In this document: positions 1-12,609 of the stretch, in pieces
How the letters are laid out: each line of letters begins with the position of its first letter
Position numbering within the stretch: the first letter of the stretch is position 1
Origin: Megalonaias nervosa
Lineage: Eukaryota > Mollusca > Bivalvia > Unionida > Unionidae
Assembly: GCA_016617855.1 (NCBI GenBank)
Contig: JAECUM010004933.1
Location: forward strand, 1 to 64,000
Direction of reading: 5' to 3'
DNA: 64,000 nucleotides
The notes under the pieces: model-generated
Database searches by the model: none
What the model saw: the letters and a program-made list of their open reading frames with translations, nothing else
What the model was told of the DNA's origin: nothing
Made by a program: the position numbers and the translations under genes

Positions 1-2011
1 AAAAGCAAGTATATTTTGCATAACTTTAAAACGTTACATTCTTAAACCCCTATCAAATTCATACCTCATAATCTGTGGTCTGGGAAAAGCATTCAGAGTT
101 AGATGAATCTTATTTGACTTTAAAAGAACTTAAAATAAAAGAACTTAAAATATATGACTCTTTTAACTATTTCAAAAAGGTTTTCTAACCCATACTGCTT
201 TCAAACAATGAAAATATAGTGGCTTTAATAGCCTGAAACATTGAACCATTTCTTTTAAATTTCAAAACATTATACATCACAATTTTAACAATATAAGGCA
301 GAATATCAAGATCCCTTTCTTTCTAAAATAATAACTGAATGATGTAGGATAATAATTACACATTAAAGCCTACGACTGAAAAAGGAATGGAACATATGTA
401 TGGAAATAAAATATGATTGGATTATTCATCTTTTTATTTCTGAAGAAAAAATAACATGATTCCATTAAATAATGTAAACACTTTTCATGAGGCAACATCA
501 TCTAGGCTTTGTAGAACATGAATTGTACTGATTTATGTTCAAGTTCTGCTTTATTCAGGATGGTGGTGCATATACTGTACCTAGTTCTCTAAATAGCCAT
601 TTTCAACATTAATGAGATTCTTGGAAATTGTACATAATTTAAGAGTTAGATGTCCTGAAAATATACGGGTGTCTGATAAAATTGTTTTAGGCATGCCTTG
701 CTTAGTTCTAAGTTCCAAACAACATTCTTAATACACCATAATTAACGACATTCAAGGAAATTTTGATCAATGAAAATGTTACTTACTCCTAATGGCAGTA
801 CTTTAATAAATAAATACCAATTAAATAAATTTATATCAATTGAAATTTGTGTTCTAGTTCTATCTTATGTTTCTTTTAAGTGTAATCATCATAAATGCAA
901 TGTGTCCTCTTGTATTTAAACATAAAATGTGTCAATCTACCATAACAGCTATGTCCGCAAGCGTTTCTCTGAGAACCTAATTAAGTGCTGACCATGTTTT
1001 GATATCGGAAATGTGGAAGTACTTGTTGTATTGTTGCACTAAATAAAAGCCTGACCTCCTTTTCTATTATCACCTTAATTACGTCTTTTGAATCAAATAA
1101 AGGAGGTGGAATAATAAAAAAAACATTAAAAGGCATACAAATCCTACATGTTAAAGAACCAGTGGCCACGGTTGTATGTTGGTTACTTCATTTCAGTTGA
1201 TCAATCAAATGCTGTTATAAATGTTATTGTGTACATAATCTAATTAAACTACCTTAAAATAACTGACTCATTCATAACTGTGATCAAAGAAAGCAAGGCA
1301 ACCAAGCAAAATGAGAACTTCAAAAGATAAAGAACTTTGTTTCACAGATGCGGACAATTGTGGGGAAAACGAGTTTCAGAGAATTTTTGAATTCGCATGT
1401 AGAGATACCTTCAAGGATGATAAGAAGTTTCACTATTACTTGCAATGAAATCATGGCATCATATTTTACTAATTGAAAAATACAAAAATTGAGTTTTGAC
1501 GTAGACGATTGTCTCACATAATAAATGTTGCGTGTTTTTGAAACAAAGGAATCTTGTTTGGTCATGCATCAACAGTAAGTCTGGTTCCCTGCTTAGTACA
1601 CTCCTTGTTTCGCAAAAAAAAATTTCACACCACTCCAGGACCCAGACTATTTGACAAAACAAAAAGCCGTGACATAATACACAAAAACATTTGTGTACTG
1701 TGTTGGTTGTCGAAACCAGTTGGAATCATGTTATCAATCTTTCAGATGATGGACATTTTGAAAATAAATGTAATTTACAGAGAATAACGAACAATTTCAT
1801 CAAACAACGCACTTTATCGACAATTTTTCTCGACACGATTATAAAACGAGGATTCAGTCACTGAAGAGCCCAGTTCCCCTCCTCAATCCCGTGGTTCTCT
1901 GAATGTCTAAACAGATTTTTTGGAGGTCCCTTGGTAACTCAAACCCTCACTTATAGTGAGGTCTATGTTTTTGGACCCTGATGTGCGCGAGTTATCAAGG
2001 GAGAGGTGTAT

Positions 2012-2050
<39 letters not shown>
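1..2050. other. intergenic, no gene seen
   Basis: AT-rich sequence in which all open frames are short, overlap in several frames and show no domain, repeat or splice pattern. I see no gene, RNA or recognisable transposon here. Confidence 0.6.

Positions 2051-2055
<5 letters not shown>
2013..2055. repeat. (TA)n microsatellite
   Basis: About 20 TA units abut the left end of the transposon at 2053. This fits an element that inserted into a TA-rich target or a microsatellite that grew from its TA flank. Confidence 0.9.
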
Positions 2056-2059
<4 letters not shown>

Positions 2060-3720
2060 TAATCCCCATCTTGAACAGCCCCCTGACCAGTGGCAACCCG
2101 CTCCTTATGGCCAGAATCTGACAGCACCGACGAGTTTGTGTCCAAAAGTACCCCTCATGAAAGGCCACCCTGTTAACGCGACCAGCAGCCAGCATATTAG
2201 TGCAAATATATAAAATTTACCCCTCATTTTATTTTGTAATATGTATCCAGAACCAATTTTATTCATAACGTGTGTTAAGTAATCCGATTTCTGTTTCCCA
2301 ATGTCAGGTTTTCGTCGCTGAAAGAAGTGTTGACTAAAGTACATGTACCACTAAGGTTAATATTATATCATTTACACTTCACGAGAAGCCACATTTATTC
2401 CATAAAGCCGAGAAAGAGTCAAATTTTAATCCATAAAAATAGGTAAGTACACGTAATCCGATTAGCCTTACTGCTGTGTTATCATGAGATGTCCAGTTTA
2501 GTCACTCTGATAATTGTTAAGATTACAATTATTGAACAGTAGTAACAGCTGAGAAGTGGCGGTATTGATGTACAATACACAAGTCAGCGGGAAAATGGTT
2601 TGATAGCCTTTATGGCTTCCCTTAGTAAGATGTTGAGCTTGTTCACTTTCATAATTAGTGGCTATTACTACTGACAATACTTGTCAAGATTACAAATCCT
2701 AACGGCCGCGAGGTGCTATTGTTCAGATCAAATCTGCGTACATATCGAAGCTGTTTTGGCTTCTCTCACTTAGTGTAAAGAAATGTAAACACAAATAGGG
2801 TACCAGACTGCAACTAATGAATCACGTGACAAGATCGCTGCCTTTAAAAAACACATGGCATTTTGTTTAAATGCAGAGAAGTTGTTTTATCAGTCTTGTA
2901 GTTGGCAACACTGATGATTACAACCGGACGTAATTGTCAAGATCATAACAGGGTCAGCATAGTCTAAAAATAGATTTTTGCAGACACACACATAGAGAAA
3001 TTAGCTTTGAACAAAACAGGGTACCAGACAAAGACCAAAAATCACGTGACAACACATTCCTTTATGAAGAAGGAATTTCGTCTGTTCTGCAAAAGTTTCA
3101 TCTGCATAATTAAATCGCATACAGTTAGCAACATCCGAATAAATCATTACCAAACATTAACATGTCATCACGTAAATGGAGACGATTATTTTAGAAAAAA
3201 GTTGGGTTATTCTACTCAATGACATCGGGTGAGGTGGGGAGGGGGAACTTGCCAAACGATTTTAGGTAGAAAAGACTCGAATAAAACAATTTTATGTTGA
3301 AAAGACTCAAATAAACAACATCATAACCGATAAGGTGGTTATTCAGCAGCAGTGGGAAAATGGTGCAAATGAAAAGAGAATTATATATGTACCAAGATTT
3401 AAATGATGTTTTTGAATGGTTTTGCAATGTGCATGACAACAACACCCGCTCACATGTCACGCTTACGCCAAGAATAAGAACTATTAATGCTTATTAAGTT
3501 GAAATAAGTCTATTATTATAACAAGAAGAACCTTTTAATAATTAATGTTACTTTTAAACGAAGATATTAAATGCTTTAAAGAATGTAGCTTTCTTACTGC
3601 GTACATTACATATACTTCTCACAAAAAATTTATTCCCCCTCTGGAAAGGTCACCCATATTATAAGGCCACTTTCCTGGTGCAGAAGGGGTGGCCATATAA
3701 GAGGGGGACTACTGTATATA
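2053..3720. mobile_element. non-autonomous DNA transposon, TIR TATACAGTARTCCCC
   Basis: The left end (TATACAGTAATCCCCATCTT from 2053) and the reverse complement of the right end (TATACAGTAGTCCCCCTCTT, ending at about 3720) match closely, giving terminal inverted repeats of roughly 25-30 bp. Inside each end there are further short GGCCACC-type subterminal motifs. The interior holds diverged internal repeats, for example 'ggtaccagac' followed about 30 nt later by 'atcacgtgacaa' at 2800-2830 and 3020-3050. There is no transposase frame, so it would need a helper in trans. The superfamily is not assigned. Confidence 0.65.
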
Positions 3721-4025
3721 CACTTTAAGTACCAAGCAAAACTGGCTCAAATAGATGCACAAATCAACTTCAGGATTTTTTTTTTTTTCCCCTTGGGGGT
3801 GAAAAAATGCTAGGGTTGGAAAATGAAAAACTCGGACAGTCAGCCAACCAGAAGCACAAATTTTTTGTTGTTGACCTTATTACTTTACTATGCCTGCTTC
3901 AATGAAAGACACATATGACATAATATACTGGACTTATGTACACATCATAAAGACACAATGCAAGTGTATACTAGTGTATTATGACAGTGCTTAACATTCA
4001 AATGATGGGAAAAAAGTTTATGTAC

Positions 4026-4641
4026 CATGAATGCATCCTGTAACTTCTCTAGATCCTTCATATTCAATCGATTTTCCATCTTGTTGTCCACATTCACAAC
4101 TTTCCTGAAATTATATTCATGGGTAAGATGAACAGTTTTTGCTAAGTTTTACAAATTGCCTTCATCTGCATTCTTTCTTATTCCACTTCCCAACCTAATC
4201 TGGTACAATATACATGTGTTTTAGCCTGCCATGGCCTGCATGTACACACCAATATGCATCCACATTCCAAGTAAAATGACTCTGTGGCTAACTGTACTTG
4301 AGAAAATGATAACATAAAACTTTAACACTAAACTATGTAGCAAGGCTGATAGCATTTATGAGATTGATGGACCAATTAAACACTTTAAAATTTTCATGCA
4401 GTTGTTTGTATCTGACCTCAATGTCCTATTGAAATTTAATAAGTGTACACATCTGGTATCCAAGTAATTTAAATAAAATACTTTAAAAACATCGGCAGCA
4501 CTTTCCATCACATGGTGTCCAAACCATTTTAAGAAATGACTTAACTGCAGGTTGGTTTCAAGTAGGACTATTCTTTCAATATATTACTGGTCCCACTGCT
4601 TCCTGATCATCATATACTTTTCCACTATAAGCATAAGATTA

Positions 4642-4703
<62 letters not shown>

Positions 4704-5734
4704 GCAATAAACTGACGACGAACAGTGCAAAACTAGTATCTAACTAGCCTGAGCGCTTTCGACTCTTAATGAGTCTTTTTCAAAGGCATATACAAAACAT
4801 AGACAAAACAAACAAATAAAACACAAAACCGTTGTGTTTGCAAAACTCTACATGGCTGTTTCTACATGAATTAAACCTTTAAATGTATTATGTCTCAACC
4901 AGCCTATATCAATTTGTTGCGGATACTGGAAAATATTTGTATTAAGCTAGAAATCAGTGAGCCATAGCGACATCTATTACTTTGTGTACATTTATGTAAG
5001 CGAAATTATATCCCGGATATTTCATTCTTATAGTAATAATTGAAGGCTACTAAGAAAATTTAGAAAAGTTTTGAAAAGAAAATGTGTCGGCTGCAAAGGA
5101 TAATTCCACTTGTGCATGGCTGTCTTTTTCTAGTCTTCTTGGTTTAAACCGCTTGGTTTCAATGTTCTAAGGCGGCGTATCCAGTAAGATTCCTTTTCCT
5201 TCCTGGTTTCGGAACTCCAGTTGGGGTTGTTAGCAATTGCACAAGTGGAATTATCCTTTGCAGCCAACACATTTTCTTTTCAGAACTTTTCTAAATTTTC
5301 TTAGTAGCCTTCAATTACTACTATAAGAATGAAATATCCGGGGTATAATTTTGCTTATATAAATGTACACAAAGTAATAGATGTCGCTATGGCTCACCAA
5401 TTTCTAGCTTAATACAAATATTTTCCAGTATCCGCAACAAGTTGATATAGGCTGGTTGAGACATAATACATTTAAAGGTTTAATTCATGTAGAAACAGCC
5501 ATGTAGAGTTTTGCAAACACAACGGTTTTTGTGTTTTATTTGTTTGTTTTGTCTTCGTTTTGTATATGCTTTGAAAAAGACTCATTAAGAGTCGAAAGCG
5601 CTCAGGCTAGTTAGATACTAGTTTTGCACTGTTTGTCGTCAGTTTATTGCATTTATCTCAATCAATCCCTGACACACGTGATCCCTTGCTGGATCCAGTG
5701 TGCTTGAAAGGGCTGTTATTCTCCATATGATTTG

Positions 5735-5799
<65 letters not shown>

Positions 5800-7151
5800 A
5801 TTTTTCTGAGAAGTTCTATATATTTTCATTACAAGGTTCTTTAAACTCAGTTTGATCCAAAACTACACAAAAATTAATAATAAAGACTATGTTCATCATT
5901 AGGAGCTGGTAAGGGTAGACATTTTCAGTTTGTATAAGGGTATTTCTCCTCTGTTGATTAACATGATTAATAAGTCACAGGGTCACAGCAAAACTAGACT
6001 TTAACCTAGGATCCCTATCATTCAAACTGAGTGCTCTAATCACTAAAGGCCAAGTGGACCAGCTTTCCACTGCTGAAAGCTTTTAATGTTATGTATTCTT
6101 CTATCTTCATTAACCATGACGAAACATAAATTTCAGTCAGAAGTAAATTTCTAGGCTAACAAGATGGTTGAAACACCTATAGATATAAGGTGAATCCAAA
6201 TGCTGCTACAGATATCTTCAACAAAACCAGGTCATGGATGAGCAAGGACTTAGTGAGCACCCCTAAAACACTCTCATATCACATGAACTTGCTATAACAT
6301 TTTCATATCAAAGAACTCAGCATAATACTATCATATCACAAGAACCCGCTATTATTATACCACAAGAACATGCCATAATACTTGAACATTGTCATCTCAC
6401 AAGAGCTCACTAAAATAATACCACAAGAACTTGCCATAATGCTATAACACTGTCATATCACAAGAACCCAGTATAACACTGTCATATCACAAGAACTTGC
6501 TACAATAATAACAAAAGAACTCACAAAAACAATATACTACTATCATAACACAAAAACTCAGCATAACACTGTCATCTCACAAGAACTCACTATAATAATC
6601 CACAAGAACTTGCCATAACACTATAACACCGTCATATCACAAGAAATCAGTATAACACTGTCATATCACAAGAACTCACTATAATAATACCATAAGAAGT
6701 CACAAAAACAATATAACACTGTCATATCACAAGAACTTGCTACTACCCTGTTGTATCACAAGAACTCAGTATAACACTGTCATATCACAAGAGCTCGCTA
6801 AAATAATACCACAAGAACTTGCCATAATACTATAACACTGTCATATCACAATAACTCAGAATAACACTGTCATATCACAAGAACTCACTATAATAATACC
6901 ACAAGAACTCACCATAACACTATAACATAGTCATATCACAAGAACTTGCTATAACACTGTCATATCACAAGAACTCACTCTAACAATGTCATATCACAAG
7001 AACTATGAAAACGGATGTCTAAAATATCTTACCTCTCTTGCTTTTCTTGTTTTTCAGGTTTGTCTGGTGTCCTGCTGGTCTCCGGATCCTTCCCTAACTT
7101 GTCAACGTCCCGTAAGGACCGAGTGGGACTGGAAGTTTTAACTGAGGACAT
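4026..7151 (-). CDS. host gene, first two coding exons (product unknown)
   Basis: Minus-strand gene start. Exon 1 runs from ATG at 7151 to 7033 (39 codons plus 2 nt) and ends at a GTAAG donor. Exon 2 runs from 4104 to 4026 after a TTTCAG acceptor and ends at a GTACA donor. The split AG|G codon joins the two exons without breaking the frame, and exon 2 ends in phase 0. The peptide is polar and low-complexity at first (Ser/Thr, then a Lys/Glu/Gln-rich stretch), followed by a short probable helix (MKDLEKLQDAFM). The rest of the gene lies to the left of the window or in exons I could not identify. I do not recognise the product. The 2.9 kb intron contains the Penelope-like hairpin element and a minisatellite. 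Confidence 0.6.
4644..4700. repeat. (TA)n microsatellite
   Basis: Pure TA run touching the left arm of the Penelope-like hairpin element. A matching TA run lies at the other side (5739-5796). Confidence 0.9.
4745..4787 (-). ncRNA. hammerhead-ribozyme-like motif (left arm)
   Basis: Minus-strand mirror of the motif at 5569-5610, with the same helix II (GACTC/GAGTC), the GAAA element and a minimal helix III (AGC...GCT). It has the same two departures from the conserved CUGANGA core, so activity is doubtful. Confidence 0.5.
5130..5240 (-). pseudogene. Penelope GIY-YIG endonuclease, C-terminal fragment
   Basis: Minus-strand open frame ending in TAG at 5132-5130. It contains the motif ESYWIRRLRTLKPSGLN, which I recognise as the conserved C-terminal tail of the GIY-YIG endonuclease of Penelope-like retroelements. 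In the intact family this domain nicks target DNA for target-primed reverse transcription. Only about 35 codons remain; the reverse transcriptase and the catalytic GIY-YIG part are absent, so the copy is a 5'-truncated relic. It forms the loop of the hairpin element. Confidence 0.7.
5569..5610 (+). ncRNA. hammerhead-ribozyme-like motif (right arm)
   Basis: Helix II is GACTC (5579-5583) paired with GAGTC (5589-5593), closing loop ATTAA. GAAA follows at 5594-5597. A minimal helix III pairs AGC (5597-5599) with GCT (5606-5608), leaving A5609 at the expected cleavage position. The core upstream of helix II reads UUGAAAA instead of CUGANGA, so C3 and G8 are changed. Minimal helix III type I hammerheads are known in Penelope-like elements; this copy looks decayed. 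Confidence 0.5.
5739..5796. repeat. (TA)n microsatellite
   Basis: Pure TA run about 85 bp beyond the right arm of the hairpin element. Confidence 0.9.
6250..7008. repeat. minisatellite, ~25-bp units
   Basis: Imperfect tandem repeats built from two alternating modules, 'cactgtcatatcacaagaac' and 'ataataccacaagaac', in roughly 30 copies. It ends just upstream (on the plus axis) of the donor of host exon 1 at 7033, so it lies inside that gene's first intron. Confidence 0.85.
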
Positions 7152-8689
7152 TGCTGTTCAACACATCAACTGAAGCTATTATCATCCATTAAGGAAAAAC
7201 CCACTGCAAAGAGAGAATCAAAGACTTAACATGTAACCTTTTCAAAATATTTTAAAACCCAAGACGAAACAATTACTTCTGTTTAAATAACAGCTTTGAT
7301 TACTGTTATCCCAATTATTCAAATCATTTAAAAATAATTCTATGTGCTCCAAGTGTCTATAAATCACACAACAAGCCATGGTGGCTCAGTGTTTTGCAAG
7401 CCACATGACCAGAGCAGTGTAGGTCATAATGCTGCCCAAAGGAGGCAGTGTAACCTGGTGTGGTGTTTGTCTCTGTGCAAGACAATTTATTCATATTGCC
7501 TCAGTATGTTGCAACCTTTCATGTGTTGATCTGCCATCAAATTCTACTCAATCAATCATGAATCATGCAAAAAAGAACTATCCCACACACAGCATTTCTC
7601 CTATAATAAACCCAGGGTCCAGTTTCATATGAAAGTAGGGATAACGTTTAACATATTAAGAGCTTTCTTATTGAAAATAAGGCAAAATTTTGCCAAGATA
7701 TGGAATGGGCTTATCATCAAGAATAAATTTATTAGAATCATGGTTTGCAAAATCTTTATTACAAAACCAAAGTATTTTGTGTGATATAAATATCTTTGTA
7801 GGTCACTGTCACATTGTTGTCTTGAATGGGGTTTTAATAAACTCATTATAATAGCTTTTTACTAGTCGCCATGCCAACACTGAATAAAACTTGTATATCT
7901 TATATTTCTCATGTTCACTGGCAAAATCTGATAACTGATGTTGTAAAGTAAGTCAATTTATACAGTAACCTTTGAAATATATTGTAACCCGACTATTCAA
8001 GTCCGCATATTAGAGCATGTTAAATCATGTTAAAAGCATGTTAAATGTTAAAGCATGTTAAATGTTAAATCTTGATAAATCTTAAGATTCTGATGCATCA
8101 CTGTCATAATTTATAACCAATTTTGTCCACACTAAAATGAAGACTACTGGGATGGCAAATGCAACATTTCAATGTGGTGTACACACTATAGATGTTCCAT
8201 TCTAACACTGCATTCTTATAATAAAAAAATTAAAAAGGAAACAAAATTATGAAGTATCAGTGTAACTAGGTTGGCACTAGAAATGTCCAAGTAAATGCCA
8301 CATTTTGCAATGAAAAATAACATAAGAATATTCAATTATTTTGCATACCAAGAAAGGTTGCACTGAGGAATTTTCATTCTGATCTAGTTACTATGTATTA
8401 AATTTAGTCACGACCCAATTATTTAACTAGAGCTAGGTGTATCACAAAGGGCAGTAATCTCTACAATCTGCTTAGCAGTGCCTTAAACAGAAGAACCTGT
8501 CATGAACGGAAGAAACGGACTTTCAATGGCCATAGCTATTCTAACAATGATGCTTAAAGATCTCATCAATCTAAAGGTGCATTACAACTTTGGATGAAAT
8601 GCAAATATTCCTTAACAATGATATGCTGAAGAAAGGAAAGTTAGGAAGAAACACAATCTGATCCATAACACTTCTAAACTTAATTATTT
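7152..8689. other. upstream region of the minus-strand host gene; no gene seen
   Basis: This would be the promoter/5'UTR side of the gene starting at 7151. I see no clear TATA box, CpG cluster or conserved exon. A short run of 'gcatgttaaatgttaaa' repeats lies at about 8020-8075. Confidence 0.5.
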
Positions 8690-9980
8690 GGAGCATGTTA
8701 AATAAAACTAATGAAAGGTATCATCAGCATAAGTTTCATGCCAAATTTGGCTGAAATCCAAAACAAAGCTTAGTAAAGTTCTGCTACAAACATAATCAGG
8801 GGCCATAACTCCTGTAAATTAAATTGTGTGATGATGGAAATAAAATTCCTTCAGGAGTCATCAATCTGAAGCAACATACCAATTCTGGTTGAAATCCAAC
8901 AAATGTTTGTAATATTATCTTGCTGAAACCAGAGTAGAGAGGAAAAACAATCTTGTAAATGAGGATATAACCCATATAAGGCATATATAAGTCTGTGACA
9001 GTAAATTTCTAACTGAGAGTCAGTTTGCATTGGAAATTAAACTTCAGTGAGCATGTTAAAATATTATACTGTTGACAGAAACTAAAAAACTGTTTCATAA
9101 CAAATGCAATGCATATCTTAAGCACATGATGATGTTAATTCAAGGTTTACTCTATATGGTTACCAAAGTCCTGAAGCAGGAAGTAACTATCTAAATGTAA
9201 GTGAGCTTGCACTGAAAATTAAACCTCACTGAGCATGTTAGAAGTTCTCTACAATTTTATATTTTGCATAGGTAAAAATTTTAAAGAAAAAGAATTTTCT
9301 TGGATTTCCTAACTGGTTATAATGGCTATTTAAAAAAGACATTGTGTATCTTAGGTACTGTTCAAAGAACCTTTAATTCCCTTTAAGTTGGTGTATGATG
9401 ATGGTATCATATGGGTTACAGAGTAACCACCTGGCCTTACTTCAGATGTGCACCTCTCAAAAAATTGCTAGCTCAGCTTGATCATTTTCTTTTCATGTAC
9501 TTCAGAGTAAATTATAAAAAAAAGAGCCAATTATTTTTTTACATTTTATATATTTGGTAATTCATTCATTGCACTTTCAGAAGCTGGTATTGTCTGGTCC
9601 AGTAAAATTTTATTTTCCCAATTTTAATAACTGATACAGATAGTGTACTTTTGATAATTTAGGTTAATTTTTTTTTTAGCACAAGGCAGCAGTCATTTTA
9701 GTTGGCTCAGTGCAATTTCATTAAGTACAATATCCAAGGAAATTTCAACCACAGTACAAGAGAGTAACATAGAGGTATGCCAACATTGTCTCATTTTTCC
9801 TTTATTGCAAATGTAAACAACCTTACCTTATATCGACCACCCCCTCAGAAGATCATAATATTATTAGAGCGCCTCCTTACAATATTATACTGTTTACAGA
9901 AACTAAAAACATTTCACACCAATTACAATGTACATAGCACAAGATGATGTCAATACCCATATATGGGTTTTAGTTATTTA
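8690..9980. repeat. diverged dispersed/tandem repeats
   Basis: Several blocks recur: 'gagcatgtta' at about 8692, 9050 and 9231; the 'ggggccataactcctgtaaa' phrase at 8800; and 'aatattatactgtt.acagaaactaaaaa' at 9059 and 9880. The phrasing is typical of old dispersed repeats in molluscan DNA. No coding frame is supported. Confidence 0.5.
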
Positions 9981-10130
9981 TTAAGTCTGAATATGGGTTT
10001 CTTATGGCTCAGCAGAAATCCTGAATGTATTAGGTGATTTCATAATTTTATTGTCAATCATAAAGTCAGTCTCATTGGACATATCAGGTACTTACCAGCA
10101 GGAAAAATTCCCATGACATGAAATTAATGA

Positions 10131-11192
10131 ATACAAATTTAATCAATTAAATTGGTCACACAGCCATCTAACTTTGTATATGAGTATATAGATCACTTCC
10201 CAAAGCAAGTTTTTAAATCAGCCACATGTAACTGAAGAGATAATCAATTTACTTCCCTTTAACGTGTCTTTTGTATTAAAGAAACGTTTATATTTGTATT
10301 GAGTTCAAACAAAAATAACAAATAAATTAATTTGACTTTTTGCCTTAATCCTCAAATATGTGCTCAAGACCAGTACAATGTCATTTAATTAGATTCTGGG
10401 TTTTCAATCGAAGGAGGGGTAATAAATGTCGACGTAGGCATAGAAAGGAGGACGGATTTGATATCTTTAACAATAATGACGAATATATGAATCCTATTTT
10501 AGAACATTCAACAAATATTCCAATATAAGCCACTGTTAACATCAATAGGATCCTACATCGAAAATGGGAAACTCTTCGTATATAGCACAACGGCAAATAT
10601 TTCAATTTCCTTTCCTCGTAATTAAATAACAAAAGTAAGGAGTATACGTTCAATTTTTAAATTCTTTGAAAACTACCACAAAAATCTGCTTATCCTCAAT
10701 GCTGCTGTTTCTCGCTTATGGAAAATTAATTCCAATGTATTCGATCGCCATTTTCAATCAGTTGCAGTTGCCAGGTGATGGTGGCCACAATTATTTAACG
10801 AAATTCCTAAAATACTTTTCCCATTCGTAAAGTGAGTTTTAGAAAATGTGAAATTCCACTTATAGCTCTTTATAACTACATAAAAAGTTTACTCATCAAT
10901 TTTAACCCCGATCTAAATATAACGAATGATTCATATCTAATTTTTCGTAAACCCAACAAATTTCAACAAATTTGCATACACCCAACAGGTGCACGTCAGG
11001 TTATGCTTGAACGATATGTACTACAAGACTGATTACAGAAATAACAAAATAAGTTTTCAGATCAAAAAATAAAAGAGAGAGAGAGAGGTCCATTTAATTT
11101 CCTGGACATTCTGCAGTGCAAAGGATATTGCTTACCTTGTACAGAGCTCATATCCTTGGTGCAAACAAGGCTCGCAGCTACCTATGGAGGGG
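10131..11192. other. non-coding, no gene seen
   Basis: AT-rich sequence with short scattered frames, plus a short (GA)n run at 11077-11088. No gene, splice pattern or transposon end was recognised. Confidence 0.5.
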
Positions 11193-11698
11193 TATGACTA
11201 AAATACACAATGAAAAAAATGGGACGTAATGGAAGTAAAATACGCAATGGAATCAACAAAAATTGTATATTAACAGTGTTCGTTACTATATGAACTAAAT
11301 ATGATTTCTGTTGATAAATTTATATCAAAATATAAAAAAATGAATACTTTCTTTAAATGACTGCAAATTTATGCGAAGACAAACCTGCTGTGCAGTGGAA
11401 ATCAGTATACGGAATGGAGAAAGTAAATTATATTTAGTAGTCGAAATGTGGCTAGTTTATTGGTTATTTTTATATTATTAACTTAACTGAAAAATGTGTT
11501 TGATATGAAAGTGATCAACCTGATATGCAATGGAAATTAGCAAATTGCACTATTATTTAAAATAATGCTCATTTTTAAGTTTTGATGTTTATTTATCACC
11601 AGAAATCATATTTTGTTCAAATATTGACAGAACAGTGATAATATGCAATTTGTTGATTTCCATTGCATTCCATTTTTCCATTGCCTATTTCAGTCATA
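11193..11698. mobile_element. foldback MITE with ~100-bp terminal inverted repeats
   Basis: The left arm (11193 to about 11305) and right arm (about 11600-11698) are diverged reverse complements. They begin TATGACTRAAATA and share the phrases 'aatgga', 'aatcaacaaa' and 'atatgatttctg'. The middle is AT-rich and non-coding. The TA at both outer ends fits a TA target duplication (Tc1/mariner-like), but the superfamily is only a guess. Confidence 0.65.
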
Positions 11699-12609
11699 CT
11701 GCATATAGAGTGCATAAATTTGACTTGCCATCAATACTTAAGCAAAATGCATTCGAGAGAGAAATAAGCGGCATATATCCAGGGACATGTGGTGGGGGAC
11801 TAAAAAAGTACACAAGGGTCTGTGGGACAGATTCTTAAGTAGGGGCAATGGGAACGAAAAACCAGAAGCGCCTGCATTTTAATCTTAATATTTTAACCTT
11901 ATAGCTGTTGAGAAAACTTGGCAAACGTTCACTTTTTTTTTTTTTTAATTTGGGGGGGGGGCAACAATTCTGCCTCATTGCACTTGCAGTGCCCCTGGAG
12001 ACAGAGAGAGAGACAGAGAGAGAGAGTAATATAAATTGTAGAACCTTGCATTACAATTTAGCAAAATAAAATAAATTGTATCTGAGAGAAGAACGGCAGT
12101 GCATGTGAATAGGGTATGAAATTCTGTTTAAATTGTATCACTATTTTCCACTGACCTTTCCCAGCTTATTTTAGTGAAAGTCAACTTTCCAAATATCTAA
12201 CATGGGAGGGAAAGGTCAAAGGAAACCCAGACAATATTATGTAAATAGAAGCCATGACTCGTATGGAGCTACACCTTTAACTAAAATCTCCTTCCCCAAA
12301 AACACTTGTAGGAAAAAATACTCTTCCTCAGATTCCAGAAGAAAACAAAAACTATTCTATGATATAGGTTGACAACAATATATCTAGATATAAAAGAAAA
12401 TAGGAAAGAAAATCCCAGGCCTCACCCTGCAAAAAATTGTCAGTCCCTAATACAGAAGCTGAGTATAGCAATGTATTTGTTAAATTTTTTTTTAAAATCA
12501 TTTTACTGCATTTATAAATTAAATGATTAAAATGTGTAAATACATGATAAAAAAAGGTTATTAAGCATGTTCTTAGTTTTGAAATATTTTTCATAAACTC
12601 TTTGATTGC
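11699..12609. other. non-coding, (GA)n runs
   Basis: Contains poly-T/poly-G at 11932-11960 and a (GA)n run at 12001-12027. Otherwise no gene or repeat boundary was seen. Confidence 0.5.

Larger units (their letters stand above)
4701..5653. mobile_element. Penelope-like element, inverted-repeat (hairpin) copy
   Basis: Two arms of about 417 nt (4701-5117 and 5238-5653) are near-perfect reverse complements. They enclose about 120 nt that encodes, on the minus strand, the C-terminal end of a Penelope-type GIY-YIG endonuclease. Each arm carries a hammerhead-like motif and the same outer end (aatgcaataaact). Head-to-head joining of truncated 3' ends is typical of Penelope-like elements, whose terminal repeats often hold hammerhead ribozymes. 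Here that assignment rests on the endonuclease tail plus the hammerhead-like fold. Lying in the first intron of the host gene, it could form a long hairpin in the pre-mRNA. Confidence 0.75.

Noticed and set aside
1956..2213. Frames containing runs of Ile-Tyr
   Set aside because: Translation of a (TA)n microsatellite.
6250..7008. CRISPR-like array
   Set aside because: Units are contiguous and degenerate with no unique spacers; an ordinary minisatellite in eukaryotic DNA.
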